From the NCBI GenBank assembly GCA_026545225.1, contig CM048845.1:1811001-1875000 (forward strand): DNA of 64,000 nucleotides, written 5' to 3'. The notes under the pieces were generated by a model. The model was not told the DNA's origin and ran no database searches. It saw only the letters and a list, made by a program, of their open reading frames with translations. Shown here in pieces: positions 45,936 through 57,469 of the stretch. Both the position numbers and the translations under genes were made by a program. This stretch comes from Cornus controversa (taxonomy: Eukaryota > Streptophyta > Magnoliopsida > Cornales > Cornaceae). Position 1 is the first letter of the stretch; every line of letters begins with the position of its first letter.

Positions 45936-46412
45936 TATGAACTTTGTGCTCTAACCTAGTAGGTAGTTGGTTTTTTGATGTTTTACCTAAATGGGATCGT
46001 GTTCTCTAGACTCCTCATGCTCTGGAAGTGGGTTCTTGACCTACTTTTCAATGAGGCAAGTTAACTTAACCTAGAGTTGTTAGTTTAGTTGTTTGGATTC
46101 TTCTAGTTACTATCGTAGCTGCTGTAGCATCTACTCCTGGGTTTGATTTTGTTCCATCTTAGTAGTATCCGTCTTATATTTATATTAATTTTCTCCAGGT
46201 GATTACACCTTCTATTTCCCTATATGAGGAGTTGATGGCTCTATTTCGGCATTTCATTACGGGAATTAGAAATGAATTCAAGGTTCGTTATTAGCATCTA
46301 CTATTCGGCATTTGTGCCTATAATTTCACAGACTTCCGCTAGATCAGATGCCACATGAGATGTGGATATATTGACCAGTCACCACATCTTTGGTGTGGGA
46401 GGACCATATGTA
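45936..46412 (-). repeat. 5' LTR remnant of element B
   Basis: 46160-46412 aligns with 33785-34055. The preceding 220 bp has no counterpart left of 33785, because the other copy is truncated there. The primer site was not identified. Confidence 0.62.
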
Positions 46413-47049
46413 TCCTCATTTATTTTTCTTTGACAAACAACATACACACAATTTCTCTTATAAGCCTATTTAAACTTTGAAAAGTTGAGCAGAAACCATT
46501 GAGATACAAGATAATTAAGTTAAACTACCATATATGTGTGCCTTCAAATTAATTTGTTTAATCAAAGAAGTTACTAGCCTAGCTAACACGTTTATGTCTC
46601 ATAATTGATAAAGACTATTATATTGCCCTCACAATGAACAAATATTAATGACCATCAATATCAATGTAGGTAGTTGACATGGTAATGTGACATCATCAAC
46701 AATGGCCCACTAAGCTAGCAATGCCACATTATTAACAATAGCCCGCTTAGCTTGGTCAAACTGTCAACATGCAAGTTACTTGGCAGATACCATGTCATCA
46801 GATATGAACACTTGAGTTGGGAGCAGGATTTAAAGGCCTCTAATACGATGAGGTACTTGGTTTGGTGGCTGAAATCCAAGGTCCATCGAGTAGATCCTCG
46901 AACTGATTTATCGAGAGAGATATACTATGTTAACTCCCATGTAATTTATTCCCATTTAAATTAACAATGCTTTATAATTATTTGATAAATTTATCTCTCT
47001 TAATTATTGTGTCAATAAATCCACATGTGATGTCAAAGGATGACAAGTG
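46413..47049. other. Intergenic spacer between elements B and W
   Basis: AT-rich, no gene seen. A short duplicated phrase of the type ACATCATCAACAATGGCCCA / ACATTATTAACAATAGCCCG occurs near 46690-46750. Confidence 0.55.
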
Positions 47050-47524
47050 TCTCTAGGATCGACACCCTCTACATAAAGACGTATCGTACCAAGGATTCAT
47101 TCTATTGCGAGTGGTAAAATATACTTTGATTACCAAGCACGAAAAGTTTGAACACACCAGTTAGCTTGGGTTGAAGGTCAGGTTAGGGTTGAACATTTAA
47201 TATGTCGAGTTCAACCCACTCGAGTTGCACACTTACTTTTTTAGGCTTGAATAACATCTTTTTATAGACCAAATGAGAAAGAGGGTGTTGTATAACTATT
47301 AAACCAACGTAGTCTCTCTGGGATCGACACCCTCTACATAGAGCCATATCCTACCAATGATTCATTCTATTGTGAGTGGTAAAATATACTTTGATTACCA
47401 AGCACAAAAAGCTTGAACACAACAGTTAGCTTAGGTTAAAGGTCAGGTTAGGGTTGAATATTTAATATGTCGGGTTCTACTCGCTCGAGTTGCACACCTA
47501 CTTTTTTAGCCTTGAATAACATCT
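47050..47524. repeat. Tandem duplication (265-bp spacing) containing inverted Athila LTR pieces
   Basis: Copies 47050-47259 and 47315-47524 share GGATCGACACCCTCTACATA, CATTCTATTG(C/T)GAGTGG, AAAATATACTTTGATTACCA, GGTCAGGTTAGGGTTGAA and TTGAATAACATCT. Their first ~110 bp are the reverse complement of the inner end of element W's LTR (59450-59560). The rest resembles non-autonomous DNA-transposon sequence also seen at 61230-61870. They replace the missing start of W's left LTR. Confidence 0.82.
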
Positions 47525-48514
47525 AACTAATGATAATCCATCTTCAATAGGTGTAATTCACCTACCTAACTACATTAACCTAATTAACTAAAGGTAGTGA
47601 AATTATCTTCTCTAAGCATGAATTATGAAACTCAAGAGTTAACTTGTTCAAATGAAAATGGGTACAAAACCATTACTTATAGTTCTTGTGAAAATATAAG
47701 TGCTTGAGGATCATGTAAAGCAATCTACAATTCTAAGACAAGAATGATGAATTGAAACACATGAACATAAAGAATTTGTAAACTTATATTGAAGACAAGG
47801 CATAAGGCTAAGTACAAATACACATAAATACACAAAACCCCCAATTCGTTACAAATATAACATAGTTACATTACTAGGGTTTTGTCCAAACCCTAGAGAA
47901 TGAGTTAGTTAATCATGATGGTGAGGAGGCACTCCATGGACAGAAATGATTCTAGCTCCATATGATCTTCAAGGCTTTGTCCAGAACTTCAATTCTCTCT
48001 CTTGAATCTCTAATATTCCTCTCTAGTCTCTTAAATATATTCTATATCTAACTATTTGATCAAAAGTGTGTTTACATCTAATTTCAACTCAAAATATCTC
48101 ATAAATCACGTTCAAAAGTTTCTTGGAGAAGATTGGTGACAAGTGGCAAAGTGGCCAAAATATCTTTGTTGCCAACTGTTTGCTGCAAGCTTTGGCGATG
48201 CATCATAATTATGATGCATCTAAATTACCATTATGATGCATCGTAATTCCTTGGCTTTGAAACTTGATTTCTTCTTGTATTGTAATTTCAGGTTGCACGC
48301 ACTCTGCTAATCCTCATTGTATTCTTCCATCAAATGGTCTTGAACTTAGAATGCATTCTTGAAATGATAGCGGAGTCAGATTAAACCAATTTTTGGAATA
48401 GAACCTGAAATGATGAAAAACACAAAAACATGTAAAAACTGTACAATATGTGCAACTTTGGGATCAAAATATATAAGTAAAGGTACGAGAATGTATAACA
48501 TTCAACGCTTATCA
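47525..48514 (-). repeat. 3' LTR of element W (truncated)
   Basis: Aligns with 59818-60843. The first ~380 bp in window orientation are lost, replaced by the rearranged repeat at 47050-47524. It carries the palindromes at 48197-48247. Confidence 0.85.
48197..48247. repeat. GATGCATC palindrome cluster in W's 3' LTR
   Basis: 48197-48220 is a perfect 24-bp palindrome made of GATGCATCATAA and its complement. 48230-48247 (ATTATGATGCATCGTAAT) is a second one with a single mismatch. Confidence 0.95.
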
Positions 48515-50149
48515 CACCTCCAAACTTAGATATTACTAGTCCAATAGTAATACAAAAGGATTTAATTTAAAATAATTACACTACTTCCCTTTCGTGGGAA
48601 AAGCAGTTGCATTTAGTTAATGCAACAAGCCTTTTAAACCCCTAAACATGTCTAGTGGACGACTAAAGTCTCATTGGGTTTAACATGCTTGTTAAATTCA
48701 CAAAAATATGCAAAATTGGTTTATTAGCTCAATTATCAACTAGTAAAGGATGATCGCCCTAATTTTCATCAAGACGACGAATACAACAAGTATTAGGGAA
48801 CTAAATAGACATCAAAATCAAAATACTTTTGAAATCATGAATTAGATAACAGTCCCCACATATTGCTCAACTCAATACAATTACAAGTGCTAACCTTAAA
48901 ATCCTCTTTGAAAAAGTGAACATACATCATAATGCACGGTTTAACATCATAGCCGGAGAATAAATTCAACATTCGTCTTTAAAAGAACTTCTTTTTAAAA
49001 AAGATCACAAAGCATGCTATTTAAATATAATTAATTTACATAAGTTTATTTAAAGGTTGTTGCGCAATGCCTAGGTCCCTAAAGCTTTCTAGAAAACCCT
49101 TGTAATGAGCTTTAGGCCAATGACTCCCAAATCAAACGATTTTAGGGCATTAGATGAAGAAACACCCCCAAGGACTTAATCACTCGAGATTGCTAGGCTA
49201 TGAACTTAAACTGGCCATTTGCCTCTTTATTGTTCAACCTTGCACACTTTTGAATGTGGACTATCAATGCTTACTGAGGCAAGAGGCCCGATTAATAAGT
49301 GAGAAGGCTTATTGAAATCTTTTTTTTTTTTTAGGTATTGGCATTTCCAAATGAAATCGTTCTCAAAGCTGTTAAAAAAGAAACAAACATTTTCAAAATT
49401 CTCCGTACGACGTACACCCCACAATTAAAATATACGTGTGCATTTGTGAAATTAAGGATAAATGTAGAGCAAGAACTTTAAAGTGTTCAAAACTTTAGCA
49501 AAAATTTGGACTGTTCAATTCTAACACGTAATTGCTTTAAATTTTGGAATTTTTAAGATGTCAAAGTTCTAAATTACAAAATGTATTCATCTTTGACGTT
49601 TGGACGTTCAAACCTTTAATGGCAAGACATCATAGCTATCATGAAAATAAAATTGAAATATGTGCTAAAATGAAAATTAAATAGGTTCGCTCGTACCCCC
49701 AAACTTAATTGAAACATTGTTCTCAATGTTTAAAAATAATAAAAGTTAGAACAATGTTACCGACATGGTTGATGGGTTTCAAAAAGTCAAAACATCGACT
49801 ATTTCAGCATAATGGGTACACGGGGTACGTATTTGAAAAGTGGATTGATAAAACCTGCACAAGGGTGAACTACAAACCAAACATAATTATTATAAAAGAA
49901 TTGGAAAATGAAATAATTGAAGTAACTGAAAAGACATAAAATAATTACCCATGTACATAGAGGTCAAAATAAAAGCAAATATTCCATTAATTCGGCAATT
50001 TGTGAATATAAGCGACAAAATTTATGGAATACAAAAGAAAGGATGTAAAAATATTAAAATGGTGCCAACATGGCACAAGAAAAATACTGAAACAAAAATA
50101 AACTGAAATGCAGTAAACTAAAAATAACACTGGAAATCCTAAACTACTG
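48515..50149 (-). other. Element W 3' non-coding region with polypurine tract
   Basis: The polypurine tract AAGTTTGGAGGTG (minus strand, 48515-48527) abuts the LTR. A second tract-like AAGTTTGGGGGT (49695-49706) follows an ACATTG...CAATGT palindrome (49714-49729), as in element Z. The stretch 48590-48690 matches Z's 18840-18950. No ORF here. Confidence 0.72.
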
Positions 50150-50269
50150 CTAAGGAGGTGGCGGCACAGAAGTAGAAGAGACATGAATGCCATCAGATGC
50201 TCTGAGGAGACACTCAATGTGATCCTATCCATCTAAGATGGCTCTAATGCTGGCACTCATAGTGTCCAG

Positions 50270-51700
50270 TGATAAGTGTTCAATTCTATGCATTTGAACC
50301 CTCTTTATTGCTTATGTTAGTTCCGTTTTTGCGTTTACCGAGATATGTTTACGGTATTTTTGTGTTTTTGATGTATTACAGGTATTAGAGTAAATGGAGC
50401 AAAGTTTGAAGTTATTTGCAGCTGAAGAGGAAAAATCAGGACTGCAGCCAAAGGCATCTCGATCAATCGAGATGTTGATTTCAATTAATCAAAATCTCGA
50501 TTGATCAAGATCTGATTCTGATTGATCGAAATCTCGATCAATCGAGATCCAATCTTGATTGATCGAGATTTTGCAGAATCCACTTGGCCACTTGCTCCCC
50601 TGCTCTCCCACTTGCAACAAAATCCCCCTTTTTTGCACGACTTAGGGGGATTGTCTGACTTGAACAAGACCCTTGGGGACCTTCTTGATACAAGGGATAT
50701 ATATATTGATATATATATATATATGGTGGGCCCCAAGGTTGAAAAGGAAGCCAAAAAGCACACAAAAAGGGCCATATCTCTCATATCTCATATATCTCTC
50801 AAAATAGATCAGATTATCCAAGGAGAGACTCTCGAGAGAGGAAGAGGAGAAGCTGAACCAGACCAAGAAGCTTCACTTTCTTCATCAATGGAAGGGTGCA
50901 AGGCAACCATGAGCAACTAACTCTTCTACTAGGGTGTTGGTTTCAACCCCTAGCCATGTAAACTTGTTCATCTTTGTAGCACTTGGGATTTGTAATTAAA
51001 TGTTGATTATTTAGCCTAGTGATCATATACACTAATACATTTCTTCTATATATTCATTTGATTTGGAATTTATTCTTGTCTTAGAGTAGATTTTGTCACT
51101 TGAATGCACAACATTTGCATATTCCACAAGAAGTGCAAATGATGGCTAGATAATGGTGTTTAAATGAATGTGTGATGTTTGCTTGTATAGACCATGCCAA
51201 GACAAGGTAGTTTGGATGCATGTAGGGTTCACTTAGAGAGTAGGGTAATTAGGTAGTTAGTTAGGTTGAAGAGCTATGCTTGTTGAAGATGGATTATGAT
51301 AGGTTAGCACACACATTGATCTTTTGATATGTCATTGAGGTCACAAGCCTAATGACATTGTTAGGCATTTAATTTATGACTCCCATGCTTGCTACACTTA
51401 TGAACATGTGAATGACTAGTGGTGGAAACCACCCCTAGCTCTCTCTCCCAACTTTACTCTTTAATTTTATTGTCATTTCATTCATGCAATAGATTATAAA
51501 CAAAAATCTAAAAACCCTGTTTTTAGAATTAAAGTAGAATTAATCTTCCTTTAAGGCAATTTCGACTAGTCCTCGTGGGATCGATACCCTCTATATAGAA
51601 CCCTATCTGCAAAGATTCGTGCTCTTGCAAGTGGTTAAATTATATTTTGATAAAAAGGGCAAAATTAAGCTTACAATTTAATCCGAGTTTAGCCACATCA
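50270..51700 (+). mobile_element. Solo LTR of an Athila-like family inside W's third ORF
   Basis: 1,431 bp from TGATAAGTGTTCAATTCTAT to GTTTAGCCACATCA, flanked by TCCAG (50265-50269 and 51701-51705). The start resembles the W and Z LTRs, and the end region (GGGATCGATACCCTCTATAT, AGATTCGTGCTCTTGCAAG) matches the Athila U5 pattern. TATA-rich at 50698-50725. It carries the palindrome cluster at 50456-50573. It arose by LTR-LTR recombination of a once complete element. Confidence 0.92.
50456..50573. repeat. ATCTCGAT palindrome cluster in the solo LTR
   Basis: Variants of ATCTCGATCAATCGAGAT recur five times in 118 bp. The one at 50456-50473 has perfect 8-bp arms around CA. Another spans 50519-50542 with two mismatches. 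About 190-300 bp from the LTR start. Confidence 0.95.
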
Positions 51701-52809
51701 TCCAGCCTCTCATTGGTCTGTCGGCAGTGCTCCACAATCACTTTGCAATGGTTGTAAAGTCCAACTGGAGCTGTCCAAGTCTGCAATCAAGTTCGCATTG
51801 CCAGTTGCCAGGTACTCATAGTCATCCTTGCCCATACTAAGCATATCATTCTCATCGGGCTCACCCAATATATACTCCCCACCAGGAATCTCATTGGATG
51901 TCGGGGCATCCATGTCCATGGCATCAACCTCGTAGGCCGTATGCTCGTCCTCAACATGCTCCTCCGTTGGAGTGACTCGTGGCAATGCAGTCATGTGTAA
52001 CAGCATCTTCTGCCAACTCTAGAGTGTGAAGCAAGGAGGTGCTTCCATGGTAACCTTGTTCAGCTCGAACTCAAAAACAGCCTTTATTAGGAAGGTTGTG
52101 ACTCAGTATGGGAATGGCAACTTCATTGAACCAGCTTTCTTGTTCTTCTTTTTGATCAACTACTCCTAAACTTTATGAATTTGGCCCCAAATGATGGCGG
52201 GGACCGAGAACCAATAGCCCATGTGCATGGCATAGAAGGCTATCAAAAACTTGCCTCGGTGCTTGGTGGAATGCTCGAAAGGATGGGCATTCTTCTGAAG
52301 GATGGTGTTAAAGAACCACCAGCGCCGAGGAATGAGAGACTTGCTCGTACAGTTGTGCTTGTCATTGGTGAAGCGGTCATTGCACAACTCACACACCATC
52401 CTAGTGACAGTGAGTCTCTGTGGCAACTGAAGAAACTGATAATGGTCCTCTCCCGGTGCAAGCTCCTTGGGCACTTCATACGGACACCAGATAATTTGGG
52501 TGATGTCCCCAAAGAAAATAGTAAGAAACTCGCCCTCCACATTTATCCTTAGTACCCCCAGGTCATTACAATCATAGGTGAGGTTTATGTAGAACACTTC
52601 GACCAGTTAGGGATATGCAATGCTTGCTGCCAGTGTCAACAACCCAAGAAGATGGCGACTCCACAATGCCTCCAATATCCATTCAGCAAGTAGGTCATCC
52701 ACAAAATCGGTCTCATCCACTAAGTGCTTGGGCTTAATCTTGTAGTTTTTCCATTTCCCACGCGGTACATCTCTAATCTTTCCCGTGGGAGCCTTGGCAT
52801 ACACCATTT

Positions 52810-53850
52810 TTAGTCAAAAAGTCAACTTGGGAATTCTGTCGAACGAGTGGTGGGCACTATCTAGGGCAGCCCTTGTGTGGCTTCAAATATCAACTACAAT
52901 CACACCCTCCTCTATCAATAGCTCACTTAAAACAACCTAATCCACAAATCAACTCAAATCAATCCTCAATAATCAAAATCCCCTAAACTTCAACCAGCCA
53001 CACAAACTCGCAAGTAAACTCAAATTAAAATTCGAATGAAATCCTTACCTCCACTGTGCAATAGGCAACCTTAGGGTTATGTAATCTGAGGTCCAATGTG
53101 GTGCTCAAGTTGTAGCCCCACATCACAAATCTAAAAATTCAATGAGATGGATGATGAAGATGATGATTGTGATGGTGGTGGTGTTCGATTGAAGGAGAGA
53201 GAGAGAGTTTTGGGTAGCGAGAGAGAGAAAGAAATAAGAAGGAGAGAGTTTGTTTCGAAATTATAAGTGACTGCACGTCCAATCACGTGTTCAGGATGAT
53301 GTATCGTAATGGATGTTATGATGCATTATCATTACAATGCATCACCCATCTTGTGAAATAAGGTACGAAAGCTACTGGATTTTATACATAATTTGGCCTT
53401 TAAAATACGATGCATCAAAGAGATCATTATGATGCATCAAAATTTTGATACATCGACTTTAACGTTACGTTACATCATAAGTACCTTGGGCACTTTGATG
53501 CTGAATTTGACTAGGAACGCAAAAATGAGTGCAAGCATGCACCTCACACCTCATAAAACTTAGATACTTTCCTATTGGATTTGACAGGTCACATAGAGTA
53601 TGATAGGTCCATAGAAATACAAAGTTTACCGTCTACGACGAGATGTGAAAATGGATCATAGGTCCAAATATACAGGATCTGCTAAGTCGACGACATCCAT
53701 GTATTCCATTTGCATTTGGCTATTCACATAAGGTTTCACTCTTTGCCATTAACTTTGAAGAGCGTTCCATCCTTGGGATCCTTCAATTTCACCACTCTAT
53801 TGGGAGTGATAGAATTTATGCTAAATGGACCGTCCCATCGGGAATGAAGT
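52810..53850 (-). other. Integrase-ORF3 spacer of element W with GATGCATC palindromes
   Basis: Non-coding. Holds GATGTATCGTAAT-GGAT-GTTATGATGCAT (about 53299-53326) and a near-perfect 24-bp palindrome at 53431-53454 (GATGCATCAAAA / TTTTGATACATC), plus single GATGCATC copies. Also a GA-rich run at 53190-53230. Confidence 0.72.
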
Positions 53851-53853
53851 TTT

Positions 53854-54800
53854 TCAGGAAATAGGCGACCTAACTTTTTGGCCTAGACAGAGTGATTTAG
53901 CTTGGATATTGCGGTCATTATAGGTCTTGGTTTTTGCTATATAAATTTTTGCACTTTTGTACGCATCATTTCGCAATTCCTCCAATTCACTCAATTGGAG
54001 CTTCTGGTGAGAACCAGCCAATTTCATCTCGAAATTGAATTTCTTAATAGTCCAAAGGGCTTTGTGTTCAAGCTCTACTGGTAAGTGACATGCTTTTCCA
54101 TATACCAGACGATGCGGAGACATGCCTATCGGGGTTTTATAAGAGGTTCGGTACACCCACAATGACTCACTTAAACATTATGACCAATCCTTGCAATCGG
54201 AGCAAACTGTTTTCTCTAATATATACTTAATTTCCCTATTAGATAATTCTACTTGGCCATTTGTTTAAGGGTGGTAAGGTGTAGCAACCTTATAGGTGAC
54301 GGAGTACTTGAGTAGCAAGGTTCATAGGAACTGATTGCAAAAGTTTTTTTCATCTTCACTAATTATGGCACGTGGTGTTCTAAAATGACTAAAGATGTTT
54401 GTTTGGATGAACTTGACCATGACTGTCTTATCATTGATTCTGATAGCCAAGGCCTCAACCCATTTAGATACATAATCTACCGCCACGAGTATGAATTCAA
54501 AACTGGAGGATTATGGAAACAGACCTATGAAGTTGATGCCCCATACATTGAAGATCTTAACAATAAGGATTGGGTTTAAAGGCATCATATCCTTATGGGA
54601 CATAGCACCGAGGCGCTGACATCGTTCACATGAGCAGTAGAATGAGTATGCATCCCGACGCATAGATGACCAGAATAAACCACATTGAAGAATTTTAGAA
54701 GCAGTCTTCCTAACACTAAAATAACCTCCACATTCAAGTGTATGGCAGAAAGTAAGAATACTAGGAATCTCACTCTCAGACACACACTGACGGATGATTT
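53854..54800 (-). pseudogene. Element W integrase, decayed
   Basis: Zinc-binding part: CHTLECGGYFSVRKTASKIL, FWSSMRRDAYSFYCSCERCQ, RLGAMSHKDMMPLNPILIVK (HHCC visible). Catalytic core with stops: VWGINFIGLFP, FILVAVDYVSKWVEA, YHP-NGQVELSNREIKYIL. C-terminal part open at 54162-53854: MWVYRTSYKTPIGMSPHRLV, YGKACHLPVELEHKALWTIK, typical of Athila integrase. Confidence 0.85.
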
Positions 54801-55119
54801 GATCGGGGCAATACTTGAATAGTTGAAGATCGTCCCAAAAGTATATACATACTTGGGAAAAGAAACGATCATTTTCCTATTTGGACCAACATGAGAGGAT
54901 CTTCTCGGTAGCTAGGAAGTTAACTATGTCAGCATACCAAGGAAGTTATTTGTGAGTGACCCCAAAAAGTTGCTCATCCGAGAAGGATTCGCAAACTGGA
55001 ATTGGATCAAGGTGACACTCAATAAGAATTCAAGACAAGTGGTCAGCTACCACATTCTCGGTACCCTTCTTCCGGATCTCAAAATTAAACTCTTGTAATA
55101 AGAGTATCTATCAGACCAA

Positions 55120-56280
55120 TCAGGGTTTAGTGTCCTTCTTGGCCAGCAAATGCCTAAGAGCGGCATGATCAGAGTAGACAATTACCTTGGATACTAAGAG
55201 ATAAGATCTAAATTTGTCCAAGGGATAAACAACTACAAGCAACTCCTTTTCTGTAGTTGTATAATTCATTTGAGCTTCAAAAAGGGATTTACTCGCATAG
55301 TAAATAACATGCGACAACTTGTCTATACATTGCCTTAAGACTGCACCCATAGCAAATTCAGATGCGTCACACATTACCTCAAATAGGAGAGCCCAATTTG
55401 GAGGGAGTAGAATTGAAACAGTTGATAGAAAAGTGCGAAGAGTTTCAAAAGATTCAAGGCATGCTTCGTCAAAATGGAATGGAATGCCTTTTTCAAGAAG
55501 CTGACACAAGGATCAAGATATCTTGCTAAAGTCTTTGATGAAACGGCGGTAAAATCTCGCATAGCCTAAGAATGAATGAATTCCCCTCACCGATGAAAGT
55601 GAAGGAAGCTTAGCAATGAGTTCAACCTTGGCTCTATTAACTTTTATGCCTCTTTTGGACACGATGTGCCCGAGGACAATACCCTCTCGAACCATGAAAT
55701 GACTATTTTTCCAACTAAGGATTAAGTTCGTGTTCTTATAACGCTAGAATATAAGTGTAAGATTATGAAGGCACAAATCGAAAGAAGGTCCAAAGATAGA
55801 GAAATTGTCTATGAACACCTCTAAGAACTTCTCCACCATATCCAAAAAAATAAACATCATGCACCGTTGAAAATTCGTCGGTGCATTGCATAGCCTAAAA
55901 GGCATGCGTCTTTATACATATGTTCTGTATGGACAGGTGAAGGTTATCTTTTCTTAGTCTTACAGATCTATTGCGACTTGATTGTATCTAGAATATCCAT
56001 ATAAGAAGAAATTAAATCTTTGGCTTGCAAGCCTCTCTAGGATTTGATCTATGAATAGGAGTGGGAAGTGATCTTTCCTAGTAGAATAATTTAACTTCAT
56101 ATAATCAATACACACCCTCCATCTAGTGGTTGTGCGTTGAGGAATTAACTCTCCTTGGTCGTGTAAGAGCATGGTGATACTGAATTTCTTTTGCACCATT
56201 TGCGTGGGGCTCACCCACTTGCTATCTGAGATGGGATATATAATACCGGCATCAAGCAATTTTATAACTTCCTTCATTAC
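55120..56280 (-). pseudogene. Element W reverse transcriptase and RNase H, decayed
   Basis: RT: MKEVIKLLDAGIIYPISDSK, WVSPTQMVQKK, RWRVCIDYMKLN and FFLYGYSRYNQVAIDL (family form FLDGYSGYNQI, catalytic Asp changed to Tyr). Then a broken stretch with MPFRLCNAPTNFQRCM and, in place of YMDD, VFIDNFSIFG. Thumb: REGIVLGHIVSKRGIKVNRA, GFLGYARFYRRFIKDFSKI-like. RNase H 55509-55120: MCDASEFAMGAVLRQ, VIYYASKSLFEAQMNYTTTE, KELLVVVYPLDKFRSYLL, VIVYSDHAALRHLLAKKDTK. Confidence 0.88.
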
Positions 56281-56451
56281 TACTTCTTTTATGTTAGGGT
56301 TTAGCCTACGCTACGCCTCTCTCAAGGTCTTTACATCATCTTCCAAATGTATGTGGTGCATACAAATGGAAGAATCTATACATCTCAAATCGGTAACGCT
56401 CCACCCTATAGTGCCTTTATGTTCCTTAAGTACCATTATGAATGAACACCC

Positions 56452-57428
56452 TTAGTAATTTGTTAGATTTGAAGTTATGATGATTGGAAGGGTGTCACTT
56501 GGGCTGAGGAACACATACTTGAGAGTAACCGGTAAAAGTTTGAGTTCAAGTTGTGGAGGAGACACAAGGGATGGAATTGGAGGAGTACTTGAAAGAGGAG
56601 GAAGAGGCTCGATTGGTGCCTTCCATTTCGGAAAGTCATTTACAACGATGACATTAAGCATTGCATTTACATCTTGAATTGATTGTTCGATGTCAAAGTC
56701 TTCAAAATTGAAGTGGCTTAGGCATGCCTCCAAAGGATCTTTAGTTAAGATATCAGGTAGCACTTTTTCAACAAGTTCATCTATAACATTCCCACAAAAG
56801 CACTCACTTTCATCATTGGAAGTGTGGTGAGATGCATTAAAGATGTTTAACCTTACCTTTATATTCCCAAATGAGATGTCCATCACCTTGGTACGGTAAT
56901 TAACGTAAGCGTTAGTCGTAACCAAGAAGGGATGACCTACAATGATCGAAATATGTCGAGTAGGGTTTTGGACGAGTTCTATATCAAGGACAATGAAGTC
57001 CACTGAAAAATAGAATTTGTCCACTTGAATGATTACATCCTCAATGATGCCAATGGTTGCTTTACCAAACGATTGGCAAGTTACAACACTACCGTAGTTG
57101 GCTTAAGTTCCCCTAGTCCTAATTGCTTGTAAATCGAATAAGAAAGTAAATTAACACTAGCTCCTAAATCAAAGAGGACCCTATCAAATTCTTGATCACT
57201 GATGATACAAGAAATTATCGGGGCACCCGGATCTTTGAATTTAGGAGGGGTGTTATGTGGAAAGATGAAACTCACTTGTTCAGTTACAAGGACCTTCTTA
57301 GGAACTTGGTTCCTAGATTTACGCTTTTGCATACATAAGTCCTTTAAAAATTTAGCATATAGGAGAATTTTCCTTATAGCATCAAGGAAAGGGAGATTAA
57401 TTTTCACTTGTTTGAAAATCTCTATCAT
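56452..57428 (-). pseudogene. Element W protease and linker to RT
   Basis: 57428-57081: protease with active-site-like LFDLGASVNLLSYSIYKQLG. 57024-56452 (190 open codons): DKFYFSVDFIVLDIE, HISIIVGHPFLVTTNAYVNY, then the linker IEPLPPLSSTPPIPSLVSPP and LKYVFLSPSDTLPIII. The linker is homologous to the C-terminus of Z's Gag, which shows where Z's deletion begins and ends. Confidence 0.85.
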
Positions 57429-57469
57429 ATCCTAAATTTTCTTTCCTTGCTTCCTAAAATGAGAAGGCT

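Larger units (their letters stand above)
33785..46412 (-). mobile_element. Element B: decayed Tat-lineage gypsy retrotransposon
   Basis: Homologous LTR remnants lie at 33785-34055 and about 46160-46412. In between on the minus strand are gag, protease, RT, RNase H, Tat-type second RNase H and integrase. A 43-bp tandem array and an antisense ORF on the plus strand follow. The gag/leader end is interrupted by solo LTR V and the TRIM array. Every coding region has multiple stops. Its antisense ORF is unrelated to that of element A, so it belongs to a different family. Confidence 0.78.
50150..52809 (-). pseudogene. Third ORF of element W (putative plant transposon protein-like), split by a solo LTR
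   Basis: Starts MVYAKAPTGKIRDVPRGKWK (52807). Continues FVDDLLAEWILEALWSRHLL, (frame change) VFYINLTYDCNDLGVLRINV, WCPYEVPKELAPGEDHYQFL, WFFNTILQKNAHPFEHSTKH and MHMGYWFSVPAIIWGQIHKV, then a stop. An acidic tail follows (TPTEEHVEDEHTAYEVDAMD, 51960-51710). The tail reads CRQTNERLD into the solo LTR at 51704. On the other side (50264) it resumes in frame as TMSASIRAILDG, a stop, and ends SSTSVPPPP with a stop at 50152-50150. The architecture fits the 'putative plant transposon protein' domain found as extra ORF in Athila elements; no envelope features such as a signal peptide or transmembrane helix are obvious. Confidence 0.6.

Noticed and set aside
44115..45954. Several 60-130-codon frames on both strands
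   Set aside because: They recur once per TRIM LTR unit and reflect the repeat, not genes.
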